DNA from: Acidobacteria bacterium AH-259-G07
GTDB lineage: Bacteria; Acidobacteriota; UBA6911; RPQK01; JADFOI01
DNA length: 23,420 bases
Reading direction: 5' to 3'
NCBI GenBank assembly: GCA_027717925.1
Contig: JALLON010000011.1
Location: 1-23,420 of the forward strand
Below, piece after piece: positions 7,280 to 14,434 of the stretch (the first letter of the stretch is position 1; every line of letters begins with the position of its first letter). The notes under the pieces are model-generated. The model was not told the DNA's origin. It ran no database searches and saw only the letters and a list, made by a program, of their open reading frames with translations. Made by a program: the position numbers and the translations under genes.

Positions 7280-9376
7280 TTATGCTTCATACTGCACCTC
7301 ATTCGTGCAATGGTTATCAAACTGTAGTAATCGTCTTCTCTCGGAAAGCTTAAAACCTGGCTTTTTGGCGAGTGCAGCCGGGCCAGGGTGTTCATAGAGA
7401 TACTCCTGTTTACTGTTGTAAGGATATCTCTTCAAGAAACCGCGCTTCCACCATCTTCGCACTGTCTGCGGGCTAATCCCGAGGAGCTGGGCAAGTTCCC
7501 CGTGAGTGAGCATGCCGACCTCTCGCAGCCGATCGTAACGGCTCTTCAAGCCGTAGTCTTTTTCGATCCGGCGGATGATCGCGCGGTTGAAGCGTTGGGC
7601 CTTTCCCGGCCGGAATTCACCACGCTCATTGAAGATATCAGCGATCTGCTGATCCGTATAGTGGTCGAGCAGTCGGTCGATTTCCCTGACCACCTCCGGA
7701 CTGGTCCTGAACTTCTCCCAGGCTCTGGGCGGAATGGGCAGTTGGATCGTCTTCGTGGCACCTCCCTTGAAGCGCACATGCATCGTGATCACCTCCCGCT
7801 TCGTCAAAGTCACGTCTTCGAGGATGAGGCGGACCATGCGCTTGCGCTCGCGGTCCGGCAGGTTGGGATCCTTCCAGAGTCGAGGAAAATCGGCGGCCAG
7901 CGCGAGAATCTGCCCCTGTTGCTCCTCGCCCAGCGCCTCACGGTCGGCCTGGCGCTGGCGTTCATACGCTCGTTGAGCCTCCTCCAGAGCTCGCAACTGG
8001 TTGTTCCAATCCGCCTCCAGTACGTCGGCCACCAGGCGATTGTCCGGATCGACCTGCAGGTAACGACGCTGCGCCAGGTTGGCTCCATAGCGAGCCCGAT
8101 CGACTTGGGTTTGGCGCAGGCGATCGGCTTCCTGCCAGCGGGATTGAATCTCCTGTTGAACCGCCAGGGTGACTTCCAACGCCACGGGAGTGACCACTTC
8201 CATGAGCAGTTGACCCACCGCCTCGTCAATACCCGCACCGGCAATCCGCTGACAGACGGGCTCGGCCCGCGCGATCGCCTCTTGCTGGCACAGGTACTCG
8301 GGAACCAGACGTTGCTGCCGAACATGATAACCCACGGTCATCCCTTTCCCGCAGATCCCGCAAAGGACCAGTCCTTGCAGCAACGCCGGTCCTTCACGGG
8401 GCGGACTCTTGCGCCGCTCACCGCCGTACGCCTGGGCGTTTTCTCGCAGACGACGCAAGTTCTCTTCATACTCCTCCCAGGCAATGTAGCCCGGATGAGC
8501 ATCGAGCAGCAGCGCATGCCATTGCTCGCGTGGTTGGCGTACACAAGTACTGCGCCCGGAACCATCGATCTTCCTGCGAGTGCGGGTGCGACCATAGACA
8601 AAGGCTCCGGCATAGCGGGGGTTGCGCAGGATCTGAATGACATGGCTGTGGGTGAGTTCAACCCAGAGTAACTGGCCCTTACCCGGCCCTCCACGGGGGC
8701 GTCGCGGAAAGAGCAACCCCTGCTCCCGAAAAGCCCGGACCGTCGCACAAGCTGTTCCAGTGCGACGAAACGTCGCGAACAGGAGTTGAATACTTTGCTG
8801 GACCTGCCGGTCCGGATCCAGAATCACCTGACCTTCTGTGTCATAAACCAATCCAATCGGAAGCGGCAGTGCCAGTTCTCCACGCCTGGCTTTGTTGAGA
8901 ACGCCGCCCCGCATGCGGGCACGCATCACATGCAATTCCGCCTCGCTCATGGTGCCCTTGAGCCCCAAAAGAAGGCGATCGTTAAAGTGACTGGGATCAT
9001 AAATGCCGTCTTCGTCCAAGATCAGGGTGTCGGTCAGGGCGCAGATTTCCAGCAAACGGTGCCAGTCGGCCGAGTTACGCGCCAAACGCGAGACCTCCAA
9101 GCCCAGGACGATTCCGGCGCGCCCGATCCCCACCTCGCTGACCAGACGCTGGAAGCCTTCTCGGTCGGCCGCCGAGGCTCCCGACTGACCCAGATCCGTG
9201 TCAATGACGATGATCTGTTCGGACGCCCAGCCCAAGGCCAGCGCTCGCTGGCGCAGCGCATACTGACGGCGGGTGCTTTCACTGTTCTCCAGAACCTGTC
9301 GAGGGGTGGATTGCCGGATGTAGAGGTAAGCGTTGCGTTTCAGATGGCCGGCATTCACTTTCTGGTGTGTTTCCAT
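7280..9376 (-). CDS. Large serine recombinase (resolvase/invertase family)
   Basis: A 698-aa site-specific recombinase. The N-terminal catalytic domain (about 15-165) has the nucleophile Ser23 in YLYIRQSTPRQV and the EVSRLARNSADW motif. The recombinase domain follows (about 185-300), then a zinc-ribbon-like segment around 340-390 with LCGICGKGM and a later YLCQQ, a charged coiled coil (about 405-480), and a C-terminal MerR-like helix-turn-helix (about 630-672, LTHGELAQLLGISPQTVRRWW). ATG is preceded by GGAGAGG, and the gene starts 7 nt after the stop of the small gene upstream. It probably integrates and excises the 3.4-kb element. The C-terminal HTH is an addition not found in all large serine recombinases. 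No internal stop or missing catalytic residue was seen. Confidence 0.95.
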   Translation of the reverse strand: METHQKVNAGHLKRNAYLYIRQSTPRQVLENSESTRRQYALRQRALALGWASEQIIVIDTDLGQSGASAADREGFQRLVSEVGIGRAGIVLGLEVSRLARNSADWHRLLEICALTDTLILDEDGIYDPSHFNDRLLLGLKGTMSEAELHVMRARMRGGVLNKARRGELALPLPIGLVYDTEGQVILDPDRQVQQSIQLLFATFRRTGTACATVRAFREQGLLFPRRPRGGPGKGQLLWVELTHSHVIQILRNPRYAGAFVYGRTRTRRKIDGSGRSTCVRQPREQWHALLLDAHPGYIAWEEYEENLRRLRENAQAYGGERRKSPPREGPALLQGLVLCGICGKGMTVGYHVRQQRLVPEYLCQQEAIARAEPVCQRIAGAGIDEAVGQLLMEVVTPVALEVTLAVQQEIQSRWQEADRLRQTQVDRARYGANLAQRRYLQVDPDNRLVADVLEADWNNQLRALEEAQRAYERQRQADREALGEEQQGQILALAADFPRLWKDPNLPDRERKRMVRLILEDVTLTKREVITMHVRFKGGATKTIQLPIPPRAWEKFRTSPEVVREIDRLLDHYTDQQIADIFNERGEFRPGKAQRFNRAIIRRIEKDYGLKSRYDRLREVGMLTHGELAQLLGISPQTVRRWWKRGFLKRYPYNSKQEYLYEHPGPAALAKKPGFKLSERRRLLQFDNHCTNEVQYEA

Positions 9377-9383
9377 CCTCTCC

Positions 9384-9620
9384 TTATCTTCCTCTCGTAT
9401 GCAGGACCATGCTGGCCAGCAGCATGGTCATTTCGATGCGTAAGGGCAGGGTCCCCTCCGGCTGGCCATCCCGGGGAGGACCGGCTACCGAGACCTGCAG
9501 CGACCCCTGGAAGGGAGCCTCCATCCAGATCCTCATTCCCTGGCGAAGAAACAGGGCCAGTCCCTGGCCTCGACCCACTCCGCCCAAGGCCTGGCTGCGC
9601 AGTTCCTCATAGCGGGCCAC
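9384..9620 (-). CDS. Small uncharacterised protein of the recombinase element
   Basis: Not a family I can name. The C-terminal part (GLALFLRQGMRIWMEA, then a run of hydrophobic and proline residues, ending SMVLHTRGR) reads as genuine coding sequence, and its stop TAA lies 7 nt before the recombinase ATG. The start is a problem: the only canonical start in the plausible region is GTG at 9620 (78 aa), without a good ribosome binding site. The protein-like sequence continues upstream to at least about 9670, where the frame meets the end of the HTH gene at an A8 run. An ATG 3 nt after the HTH stop is in the wrong frame. Expression by -1 frameshifting from the HTH gene, or a small indel in this copy, are the alternatives. 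Confidence 0.55.
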   Translation of the reverse strand: MARYEELRSQALGGVGRGQGLALFLRQGMRIWMEAPFQGSLQVSVAGPPRDGQPEGTLPLRIEMTMLLASMVLHTRGR

Positions 9621-9670
9621 CAGCGGATCGGTGCCCTGGGCAATCGGGACCGAGGCAGCAGCGGCATCGC

Positions 9671-10138
9671 TCAGCGTCGTTTTTTTTGACGCCGTGCCAG
9701 AGCGCGTTCGATGGTGCGGGGATGCACTTGCACCCCGAAGCGCTTCTGCACCCGTTGCGCCAGTTCCTCGCTCCGCCGCGAGGATTCTTCGGCTCGGCAC
9801 TGTTCGATGAACTCCAGGACCTCGGCGGTGAGCTTGTGCGCCTGGCGCGGGCCTCGTTTCTGCGGGATCAACCCCGCCATACCGCTTTGCGCGAAGGCGC
9901 ACAGGGCTTGGTAGAACGAGGGTCGGGAAAAACCAAAGGCGGGTGCGGTTTGTTTCACCGAATCCTTCTCGACCTCGACACGGCGCAGCATCTCGTACTT
10001 GACCTGAACCAAATCCCGGGCGTCGAAAAAATCGCTGTCTTGGAAAAGTTCGTGAGTCACCGCGTTGGCCTTCGGATTGAGCGTTCCGTTCCGGCGCAGA
10101 GCCTCGAGCTTGGCAGGGCTGCTTTGTTTGGTGGCCAT
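9671..10138 (-). CDS. Helix-turn-helix protein of the recombinase element
   Basis: A 155-aa protein with a helix-turn-helix region (about 50-85: VEKDSVKQTAPAFGFSRPSFYQ) of the type found in transposase N-termini, and a second basic region (about 90-150) ending in RRQKKRR. The ATG at 10138 was preferred over an upstream in-frame ATG at 10165 because AGGAGGT lies 4 nt before it, just after a strong promoter. It lies upstream of the small gene and the recombinase and was probably co-transcribed with them. It could regulate the element or assist recombination; neither is shown by the sequence. Its last codons run through eight adenines, see the separate entry. Confidence 0.85.
   Translation of the reverse strand: MATKQSSPAKLEALRRNGTLNPKANAVTHELFQDSDFFDARDLVQVKYEMLRRVEVEKDSVKQTAPAFGFSRPSFYQALCAFAQSGMAGLIPQKRGPRQAHKLTAEVLEFIEQCRAEESSRRSEELAQRVQKRFGVQVHPRTIERALARRQKKRR
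9680..9687 (-). other. A8 run, candidate -1 frameshift or transcript-slippage site
   Basis: On the minus strand the HTH gene ends CAA-AAA-AAA-CGA-CGC-TGA. The small-protein frame is -1 relative to the HTH frame and is open across this run, so slipping back one base would bypass the TGA and give a fused product of about 251 aa. A-runs of this kind support slippage in several transposable elements. There is no direct evidence of use here, and no downstream stimulatory structure was identified. Confidence 0.4.
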
Positions 10139-10179
10139 AGGTACCTCCTGAGAGCGTCTCCCCAAAGTATGTAAATATA

Positions 10180-10207
10180 ATTATATACAAAAGACACTCC
10201 ATGTCAA
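10180..10207 (-). promoter_or_regulatory. Sigma-70-type promoter of the HTH-recombinase operon
   Basis: On the minus strand TTGACA (10207-10202) is followed after 16 bp by TATAAT (10185-10180), both perfect consensus hexamers. The start codon of the HTH gene is 41 bp beyond the -10, with AGGAGGT just before it. The surrounding DNA is AT-rich, unlike the rest of the element. This should drive the HTH, small-protein and recombinase genes. Confidence 0.85.
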
Positions 10208-10305
10208 GCCCTTTTGAGCTTTGCCCGCAACGGAATAATACCGACTTCACCTGACATAAATCTATTTTAGAGTTATTCCAAGCAACTGTTACACTTTGAG
10301 ACTGT

Positions 10306-10347
10306 GGCATAATTTCCTTTACACTCACGGCATAATTTCCTTTACAC
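10306..10347. repeat. Two 19-bp direct repeats, 23-bp period
   Basis: GGCATAATTTCCTTTACAC occurs at 10306-10324 and again, identical, at 10329-10347, spaced by TCAC. The second copy overlaps the 3' end of the DUF5372-like gene and encodes its last residues (GVKEIMP). A partial third match (GTTACAC) lies at 10289-10295. Placed between that gene and the HTH promoter, the repeats could be binding sites for the HTH protein or the recombinase; this is inference. Confidence 0.7.
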
Positions 10348-10558
10348 CTGTCCCGCTCTGTTCTTCCCATAGCTCCTGGACCAACTTCGCCAGTTGGATC
10401 AAGTCTTCGATGCGAAAGTAAGACCGGCCTCGCGCCAGGACCACGAACGGGTCTGGCGGCGCCAAGCTTGTAAAACGCGTTGGAAACGAGCACAGTTGTC
10501 CGGCCTCATCGTGAAAATAGACACGGTCCTCACCCCAGGCCTGACGCCAGGTCACCAA
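10325..10558 (-). CDS. DUF5372-like protein, start uncertain
   Basis: A 77-aa stretch from a TTG at 10558, containing WGEDRVYFHDEAGQLCSFP, PPDPFVVLARGRSYFRIEDL and a short helical tail. This matches my recollection of DUF5372, a small protein of unknown function commonly encoded beside serine recombinases of this type. Protein-like sequence (FRVTHPFHPAFGQEF) continues upstream for 30 more codons to the element edge, and no ATG, GTG or TTG occurs in that frame even into the flanking IS DNA before a TGA. The true N-terminus was therefore either lost at integration or starts at the TTG, cutting into the conserved part. Function unknown. Confidence 0.65.
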   Translation of the reverse strand: MVTWRQAWGEDRVYFHDEAGQLCSFPTRFTSLAPPDPFVVLARGRSYFRIEDLIQLAKLVQELWEEQSGTGVKEIMP

Positions 10559-10647
10559 TTGGAACTCCTGCCCGAACGCCGGGTGAAAGGGATGGGTGAC
10601 CCGGAAGCGTTGGGATTCATCATCCGATTGGGGTGTAGTTGGTGACT

Positions 10648-10947
10648 TTACTTGAACTCTTCTTCAAATGGATCAAACAGCACCTGCGAATCAAGGCTTT
10701 CTACGGTACCAGCCTCAACGCGGTCAAGACCCAAATCTGGATTGCCGTCTCCGTGTACGTGCTGGTGGCCATCATCAGGAAGCGTCTCCATATCGATCTC
10801 AGTCTCTATACGATTCTACAGATTCTGAGCGTCACCATATTCGAAAAACTACCGTTATTACAGGTACTTACAGATTCTGATATGAACTTTGGCCAACAGA
10901 CTTCCCGTAACCAATTGAATCTATTCAACAAAACGTTGGGACACTAG
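10648..10947 (+). pseudogene. IS4-family transposase, C-terminal part
   Basis: The remaining 99 codons of the split transposase. They begin Leu-Leu-Glu and include ELFFKWIKQHL, which carries the catalytic Glu (residue 297 of the rejoined protein) and the signature Lys304. Then come AFYGTSLNAVKTQIW and a hydrophobic stretch, ending Leu-Gly-His before a TAG inside the right terminal inverted repeat. In the present arrangement it has no start of its own apart from a chance TTG contributed by the inner element. Confidence 0.92.
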
Positions 10948-10949
10948 TG
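10931..10949 (-). repeat. Right terminal inverted repeat of the IS4 element
   Basis: AAACGTTGGGACACTAGTG, the exact reverse complement of 6242-6260. It contains the transposase stop codon. Just outside it a TATAAT (10953-10958) lies upstream of the DedA-like gene but has no correctly spaced -35. Confidence 0.92.
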
Positions 10950-10998
10950 TTATATAATAGCTAATAGGATAAGCGTTTTTTGGCACCTGGTTGGTGAG

Positions 10999-11649
10999 AT
11001 GTTTTTGGCCACAGCAGAAGGATTTTGGAACTCGGTTCGCATTTTTATTGGCCAGCTGTACGATTCGGCAGTTAGCTTGGGCGGACCGGGTCTTTTTTTT
11101 ATCGCTCTGGCAGATTCCTCTTTTCTCTCCTTGCCGGAAGTGAATGACATTTTGATTGTGGTGCGTTCGACGGGCCAAGGTTGGGAGGCCATGACATACT
11201 ACGTCGTGATGACCACTCTGGGGTCGGTCAGTGGATGCGCGTTGCTTTACTCGGTCGGACGACAAGGTGGAGCTTTTCTGCACAGGCTTTTGAAAAAGAA
11301 GAAGATCAAGGAAGTGGAGATTCTTTATCGCCAGCGGGGAATCTGGACCGTTTTGATCCCTTCCATACTTCCTCCCCCCACTCCCTTCAAGATATTTGTC
11401 CTTTCGGCGGGACTGTTTAAGATCCCGTTTGCGAAATTCCTTGTGGCGGTGGCCCTGGGTAGGAGCATTCGATACTTCGTGTGGGGAATCCTGGCCGTGC
11501 TGTATGGGGAGCTGGCCAGGAATTTTCTGGAAAAGAATCTCCCTGCTGTGGGGACGGTGCTGTTCTTACTGTTTGTTGCCGCGATTGCCAGCTACGTTCT
11601 CATGCGGTCCAGGGCAAGGAAGAAATCGCCCCGTCAGGAGATAGCGTGA
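10999..11649 (+). CDS. DedA/VTT-family inner-membrane protein (YqaA-like)
   Basis: A 216-aa polytopic membrane protein. Hydrophobic segments are near residues 25-50, 68-85, 120-150 and 155-205. The re-entrant/VTT-type region includes GSVSGCALLYSVGRQGG and the proline-rich PSILPPPTPFKIFVLSAGLF. The basic C-terminus (RSRARKKSPRQ) should be cytoplasmic. Members of this superfamily include lipid scramblases and flippases and affect membrane homeostasis; the cargo here is unknown. The stop overlaps the GTG start of the next gene (GTGA), so translation is likely coupled. It is the first gene after the IS right end, and the IS may have separated it from its original promoter. Confidence 0.85.
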   Translation: MFLATAEGFWNSVRIFIGQLYDSAVSLGGPGLFFIALADSSFLSLPEVNDILIVVRSTGQGWEAMTYYVVMTTLGSVSGCALLYSVGRQGGAFLHRLLKKKKIKEVEILYRQRGIWTVLIPSILPPPTPFKIFVLSAGLFKIPFAKFLVAVALGRSIRYFVWGILAVLYGELARNFLEKNLPAVGTVLFLLFVAAIASYVLMRSRARKKSPRQEIA

Positions 11650-12527
11650 GGAGAGCGGCCATCACATTATGGATTCTGGTTCTTGCCGGCTGTGGTGGTG
11701 CAGTCAAGAGAAGAACCAAGGTCGACATTCCTCCAGCGTATGAGCGGGCTAAGACTGCGAGTCTTCAGGATTTGGTACAGCTGATCAATGAGCGATATGC
11801 CGCCATCGAAAGTCTCTCCGTTTCCAGCCTCAAGGTGGAGTTTGTGAGTGGGTCAGTCGAGAAAGGATACTTGGAGGAATACCGCAGCGCCAAAGCTTAC
11901 TCAGTCGCCAAATTGCCAGATTCCATATTTGTGAACATTCTCAACCCGCTGACTAATTCGACCGTGATCACGATGGCCGCGGATGGAGACAATTTTCAAA
12001 TCTGGGTACCCCGAGAAAACAAGTACCTGATAGGCAAGACGGGTGTGAAAGTGGAGGAAGAAAATCCCATCTTCAACGTGCGACCGCATCATCTTTTGCA
12101 GGGAATTTTGGTGGAAAGGATTCCCGTTGATACCGTGGGCTCTCGGTATTTTTTGGAAGAGACACAGGACCCCAGATTCAAGTACTATGTGGTTGGCGTA
12201 ATCGAGCTGCCGGGAAGCTCTAACACCGTTCAATTGGTGAGAAAACTTTGGATCGAACGAAGCACCATGCATTTGACTCGCCAGCACTATTACGATTCCG
12301 GAGAGCTAATTAGTGCTATCAGTTATGGTGATTTCATTGAAGTCAACGGAATGCTGGTCAATTCTGATATCGAGATCGAAAGAAAGCGTGAGAACTATCG
12401 CATTCGGTTTGAGCTAGTCGAGGGGACTGTGAAAGTGAACCACCCGATCAAAGAAGGGGCTTTTGAGGTGCCGCGTCCACCGGGCGCTGAACTGGTGGTC
12501 GTGGAAGGGAAGGCGACTGACAACTGA
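11646..12527 (+). CDS. Outer-membrane-type lipoprotein, LolB/DUF4292-like
   Basis: A 293-aa lipoprotein. The start is GTG overlapping the stop of the DedA-like gene, with AGGAG 6 nt upstream. It is followed by a short signal peptide ending VLAGC (Cys16), an excellent lipobox. The mature protein has alternating beta-type segments (SLKVEFVSG, NFQIWVPRENKYLIG, RKLWIERSTMHLTRQHYYD, ISYGDFIEVNGMLV) resembling the half-barrel lipid-binding fold of LolA/LolB-type proteins. The family call is from overall pattern, not from a diagnostic motif. Its place before a LolCD-like transporter and a LolA-like protein makes a role as outer-membrane acceptor attractive. Confidence 0.7.
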   Translation: MRRAAITLWILVLAGCGGAVKRRTKVDIPPAYERAKTASLQDLVQLINERYAAIESLSVSSLKVEFVSGSVEKGYLEEYRSAKAYSVAKLPDSIFVNILNPLTNSTVITMAADGDNFQIWVPRENKYLIGKTGVKVEEENPIFNVRPHHLLQGILVERIPVDTVGSRYFLEETQDPRFKYYVVGVIELPGSSNTVQLVRKLWIERSTMHLTRQHYYDSGELISAISYGDFIEVNGMLVNSDIEIERKRENYRIRFELVEGTVKVNHPIKEGAFEVPRPPGAELVVVEGKATDN

Positions 12528-12544
12528 GGGCTCTCACGAAAAAT

Positions 12545-12573
12545 TTACGAATTAGGCAAAAATCCGTTACAAT
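12545..12573 (+). promoter_or_regulatory. Possible promoter of the permease operon
   Basis: TACAAT at 12568-12573 is a good -10, and 17 bp before it TTACGA matches the -35 consensus at only three positions. It sits in the 80-bp AT-rich gap between the lipoprotein gene and the permease ATG at 12608. The genes may also be read through from upstream. Confidence 0.3.
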
Positions 12574-12607
12574 CTTTATGGTCCTTAACTCTGTGTGATC
12601 TAAAGGT

Positions 12608-13699
12608 ATGGTTAAACTGATTTTCTCGAATCTTCGACAACGCCCCACGCGAACGTGCGTCAGCATCCTGGCGGTGGCATTGGGAGTGACCTTGCTGCTA
12701 CTCAGTTTGGGTCTGTCTTATGGGCAGCTCATGGACAATGCCGAGCGCACCAAGGGTGTTGGAGGGGACTTCATCCTTCAGCCGTCGGAGGCTTCTCTTA
12801 TCTTTGCGCTGAACAGCGGCACTCTTCCGGTTAGGGTCAGACAAGTAATTGAAAGAGTGGAAGGTGTCGGGGCGGCAACGCCCGTTTTGGCAAAGTTTTT
12901 AGGTGATAAATTCCATCTCGTCTTTGGGATCGACAAGGTAAGCTTCCGGCAGGTGAACAGGAACCTGAAATTTGTCCAAGGGTGGATGTTTGAACATCCT
13001 CGTGAGGTGATCATTGACACGGTCTATGCCAATTCGAGGAAAATGAAGGTCGGAGATCAGTTGGGATTGCTGGGTAATCAGTTCATGGTTTCCGGCATAT
13101 TCCGTCAGGGCACAGGTGCGCGGGTGCTCCTCCCGTTGACAACTTTACAGGAACTCAACGGGACTCCGGGCAAAGCTACAATGTTTTTTGTCCGAGCCAG
13201 GGAAGGAACCTCACTGGAGCAGGTGTATGATTCGTTGAAGGAAAGGTTCAAGAATTATAAAATAACCAAGGCCAGTGAATTACAAGAAATTATTATGGAC
13301 ACCACCCCGGCATTCAAGCCGTTCATCAGCTCGATGATATTCATCTCTGTTGCTATTAGTTTTCTGATTATTCTTCTGGCCATGTACAGTACAATCACAG
13401 AAAGGACACGCGAAATAGGGATTCTCAAATCATTGGGTGCTTCCAAGTCCTATATTGTCAAACTAATTCTTCAGGAATCACTATTGATCTGTGCTCTTGG
13501 AGTCGGGCTCGGTTTCTGTTTGACGTCTGTGGCGATTCAACTCATTTTAGCCACTTTTCCAAGTATACCAGTTACCATCCCGCTGTTTTGGCGAGTAACA
13601 GCCCCGGTTATGGCAATCACGGGTGGTACTCTAGGAGCACTGTATCCTGCCGTCAAAGCGGCTCAAATGGACCCTGTGAGAGCGCTGGGATATGAGTAA
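12608..13699 (+). CDS. ABC transporter permease, MacB/LolC-FtsX type
   Basis: A 363-aa permease with the four-helix FtsX-like layout: one N-terminal transmembrane helix (about 15-38), a large periplasmic domain (about 40-235; MacB-type core), then three helices near 240-262, 285-315 and 330-352. ITERTREIGILKSLGAS is the typical cytoplasmic coupling motif, and AVKAAQMDPVRALGYE is a typical C-terminus. This architecture extracts substrates such as lipoproteins from the inner membrane rather than moving solutes through a channel. The gene overlaps the ATPase gene by 8 bp (ATGAGTAA). Only one permease is present, so it would act as a homodimer, unlike LolC/LolE. Confidence 0.9.
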   Translation: MVKLIFSNLRQRPTRTCVSILAVALGVTLLLLSLGLSYGQLMDNAERTKGVGGDFILQPSEASLIFALNSGTLPVRVRQVIERVEGVGAATPVLAKFLGDKFHLVFGIDKVSFRQVNRNLKFVQGWMFEHPREVIIDTVYANSRKMKVGDQLGLLGNQFMVSGIFRQGTGARVLLPLTTLQELNGTPGKATMFFVRAREGTSLEQVYDSLKERFKNYKITKASELQEIIMDTTPAFKPFISSMIFISVAISFLIILLAMYSTITERTREIGILKSLGASKSYIVKLILQESLLICALGVGLGFCLTSVAIQLILATFPSIPVTIPLFWRVTAPVMAITGGTLGALYPAVKAAQMDPVRALGYE

Positions 13700-14432
13700 A
13701 AGGTTCGAAGTCACACAAAAAGGAGATGTCGTAACTGTCCGAGACCTTCAGATGGTTTACCGGGTCGGGAAGATCGAAGTCCCTGCCTTGCGCGGAGTGG
13801 ATACTCTCATCAAGGAAGGGGAATTTGTGGCCGTGATGGGGCCAAGTGGCTGTGGTAAATCCACGCTTCTCCATCTTGTGGGGGGACTTTTAAAACCTAC
13901 TTCCGGTCGGATCTTCATTGACGGCATTGACATCAGCTCGGTCAGTGATGCGGTGCGGACTGAAATTCGACGCCGCAAGATGGGGTTTGTATTTCAGCAG
14001 TACAACCTCCTTCCCACTTTGACGGCAAAGGATAATATCGAGCTGGCCAAACGGATCCACGGCAACGACCACTATGAGCAGGGGAGTACCCGCCACGTGT
14101 TACGCATGCTCGGATTAGAAAACAAGATGCATCACAAGCCCTCGGAGCTGTCAGGTGGCGAGCAGCAGCGGGTTGCTATCGCGCGGGCGCTCATCAGTCG
14201 ACCCTCCATTTTGCTTGCTGATGAGCCTACTGGGAATCTGGACTCAGATAATTCACGGATAGTTCTGGACATGCTGAAGGAACTGAATCTCAAGTATGCA
14301 CAGACGATCATCATGGTCACTCATAATCCGGAGGCCGCTTCAACAGCAAACCGCATCATTGAAATGCGCGATGGAAAGATTGTGAACCCGGTCCAGAACC
14401 TCTTTTACGCCATGGAAGAAAAGCGTTTTTAG
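13692..14432 (+). CDS. ABC transporter ATP-binding protein, LolD/MacB type
   Basis: A 246-aa ATPase. Walker A is GPSGCGKST (50-58), Q-loop FQQYNLLPTL, signature LSGGEQQRVAIARAL (from 153), Walker B ILLADEPTGNLD with Asp177 and catalytic Glu178, and H-loop VTHNPEAA. All key residues are intact. Its start lies inside the end of the permease gene, so the pair is translationally coupled. Sequence style (EQQRVAIARAL, ADEPTGNLD) is that of the LolD/MacB/FtsE class. It powers the preceding permease. Confidence 0.95.
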   Translation: MSKRFEVTQKGDVVTVRDLQMVYRVGKIEVPALRGVDTLIKEGEFVAVMGPSGCGKSTLLHLVGGLLKPTSGRIFIDGIDISSVSDAVRTEIRRRKMGFVFQQYNLLPTLTAKDNIELAKRIHGNDHYEQGSTRHVLRMLGLENKMHHKPSELSGGEQQRVAIARALISRPSILLADEPTGNLDSDNSRIVLDMLKELNLKYAQTIIMVTHNPEAASTANRIIEMRDGKIVNPVQNLFYAMEEKRF

Positions 14433-14434
14433 AA

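Larger units (their letters stand above)
7267..10647. mobile_element. 3.4-kb serine-recombinase element inserted in the IS4 transposase
   Basis: This block separates two halves of a transposase that rejoin in frame when 7266 is linked to 10648 (or 7267 to 10649), giving Arg-Trp-Leu-Leu-Glu and restoring the Y-x2-R-x3-E-x6-K spacing. Only one base (T) is shared at the two junctions, so no target duplication is evident, and no terminal inverted repeat was found. Cargo, all on the minus strand: DUF5372-like, HTH, small protein, large serine recombinase. The recombinase stop codon lies 13 bp from the left junction. Base composition looks more GC-rich than the flanking IS. Conservative integration by the encoded recombinase is the simplest explanation; the exact edges are uncertain by 1-2 bp. 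Confidence 0.85.
6242..10949. mobile_element. IS4-family insertion sequence, interrupted by a second element
   Basis: The element is bounded by 19-bp perfect inverted repeats and contains both halves of an IS4-family transposase. Removing the inner element (about 7267-10647) leaves about 1.33 kb, a normal IS4-family size, with a continuous 393-codon transposase frame that ends at a TAG inside the right inverted repeat. The outermost CACTAGTG of each end is itself palindromic, so the border between inverted repeat and target duplication is ambiguous; CTAG, or up to 8 bp, could be duplicated target. The IS sits between the sulfatase operon and the DedA-led operon and does not visibly break either. 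Confidence 0.9.

Noticed and set aside
6294..7397. Longer plus-strand open frame overlapping the transposase.
   Set aside because: Its translation is rich in Arg, Pro and His without domain structure, while the frame starting at 6385 carries the IS4 motifs.
7388..8671. Long plus-strand open frame opposite the serine recombinase (also 8786-10174).
   Set aside because: Antisense frames of GC-rich coding DNA; the minus-strand recombinase has all catalytic motifs, and the plus-strand translations show no domain or ribosome binding site.
7267..10647. Terminal inverted repeats for the inner element.
   Set aside because: The two ends, compared in opposite orientation, share no convincing match, in keeping with a serine-recombinase rather than a DDE element.
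10953..10958. TATAAT next to the IS right end as a promoter for the DedA-like gene.
   Set aside because: No recognisable -35 at the proper distance; kept only as a remark.
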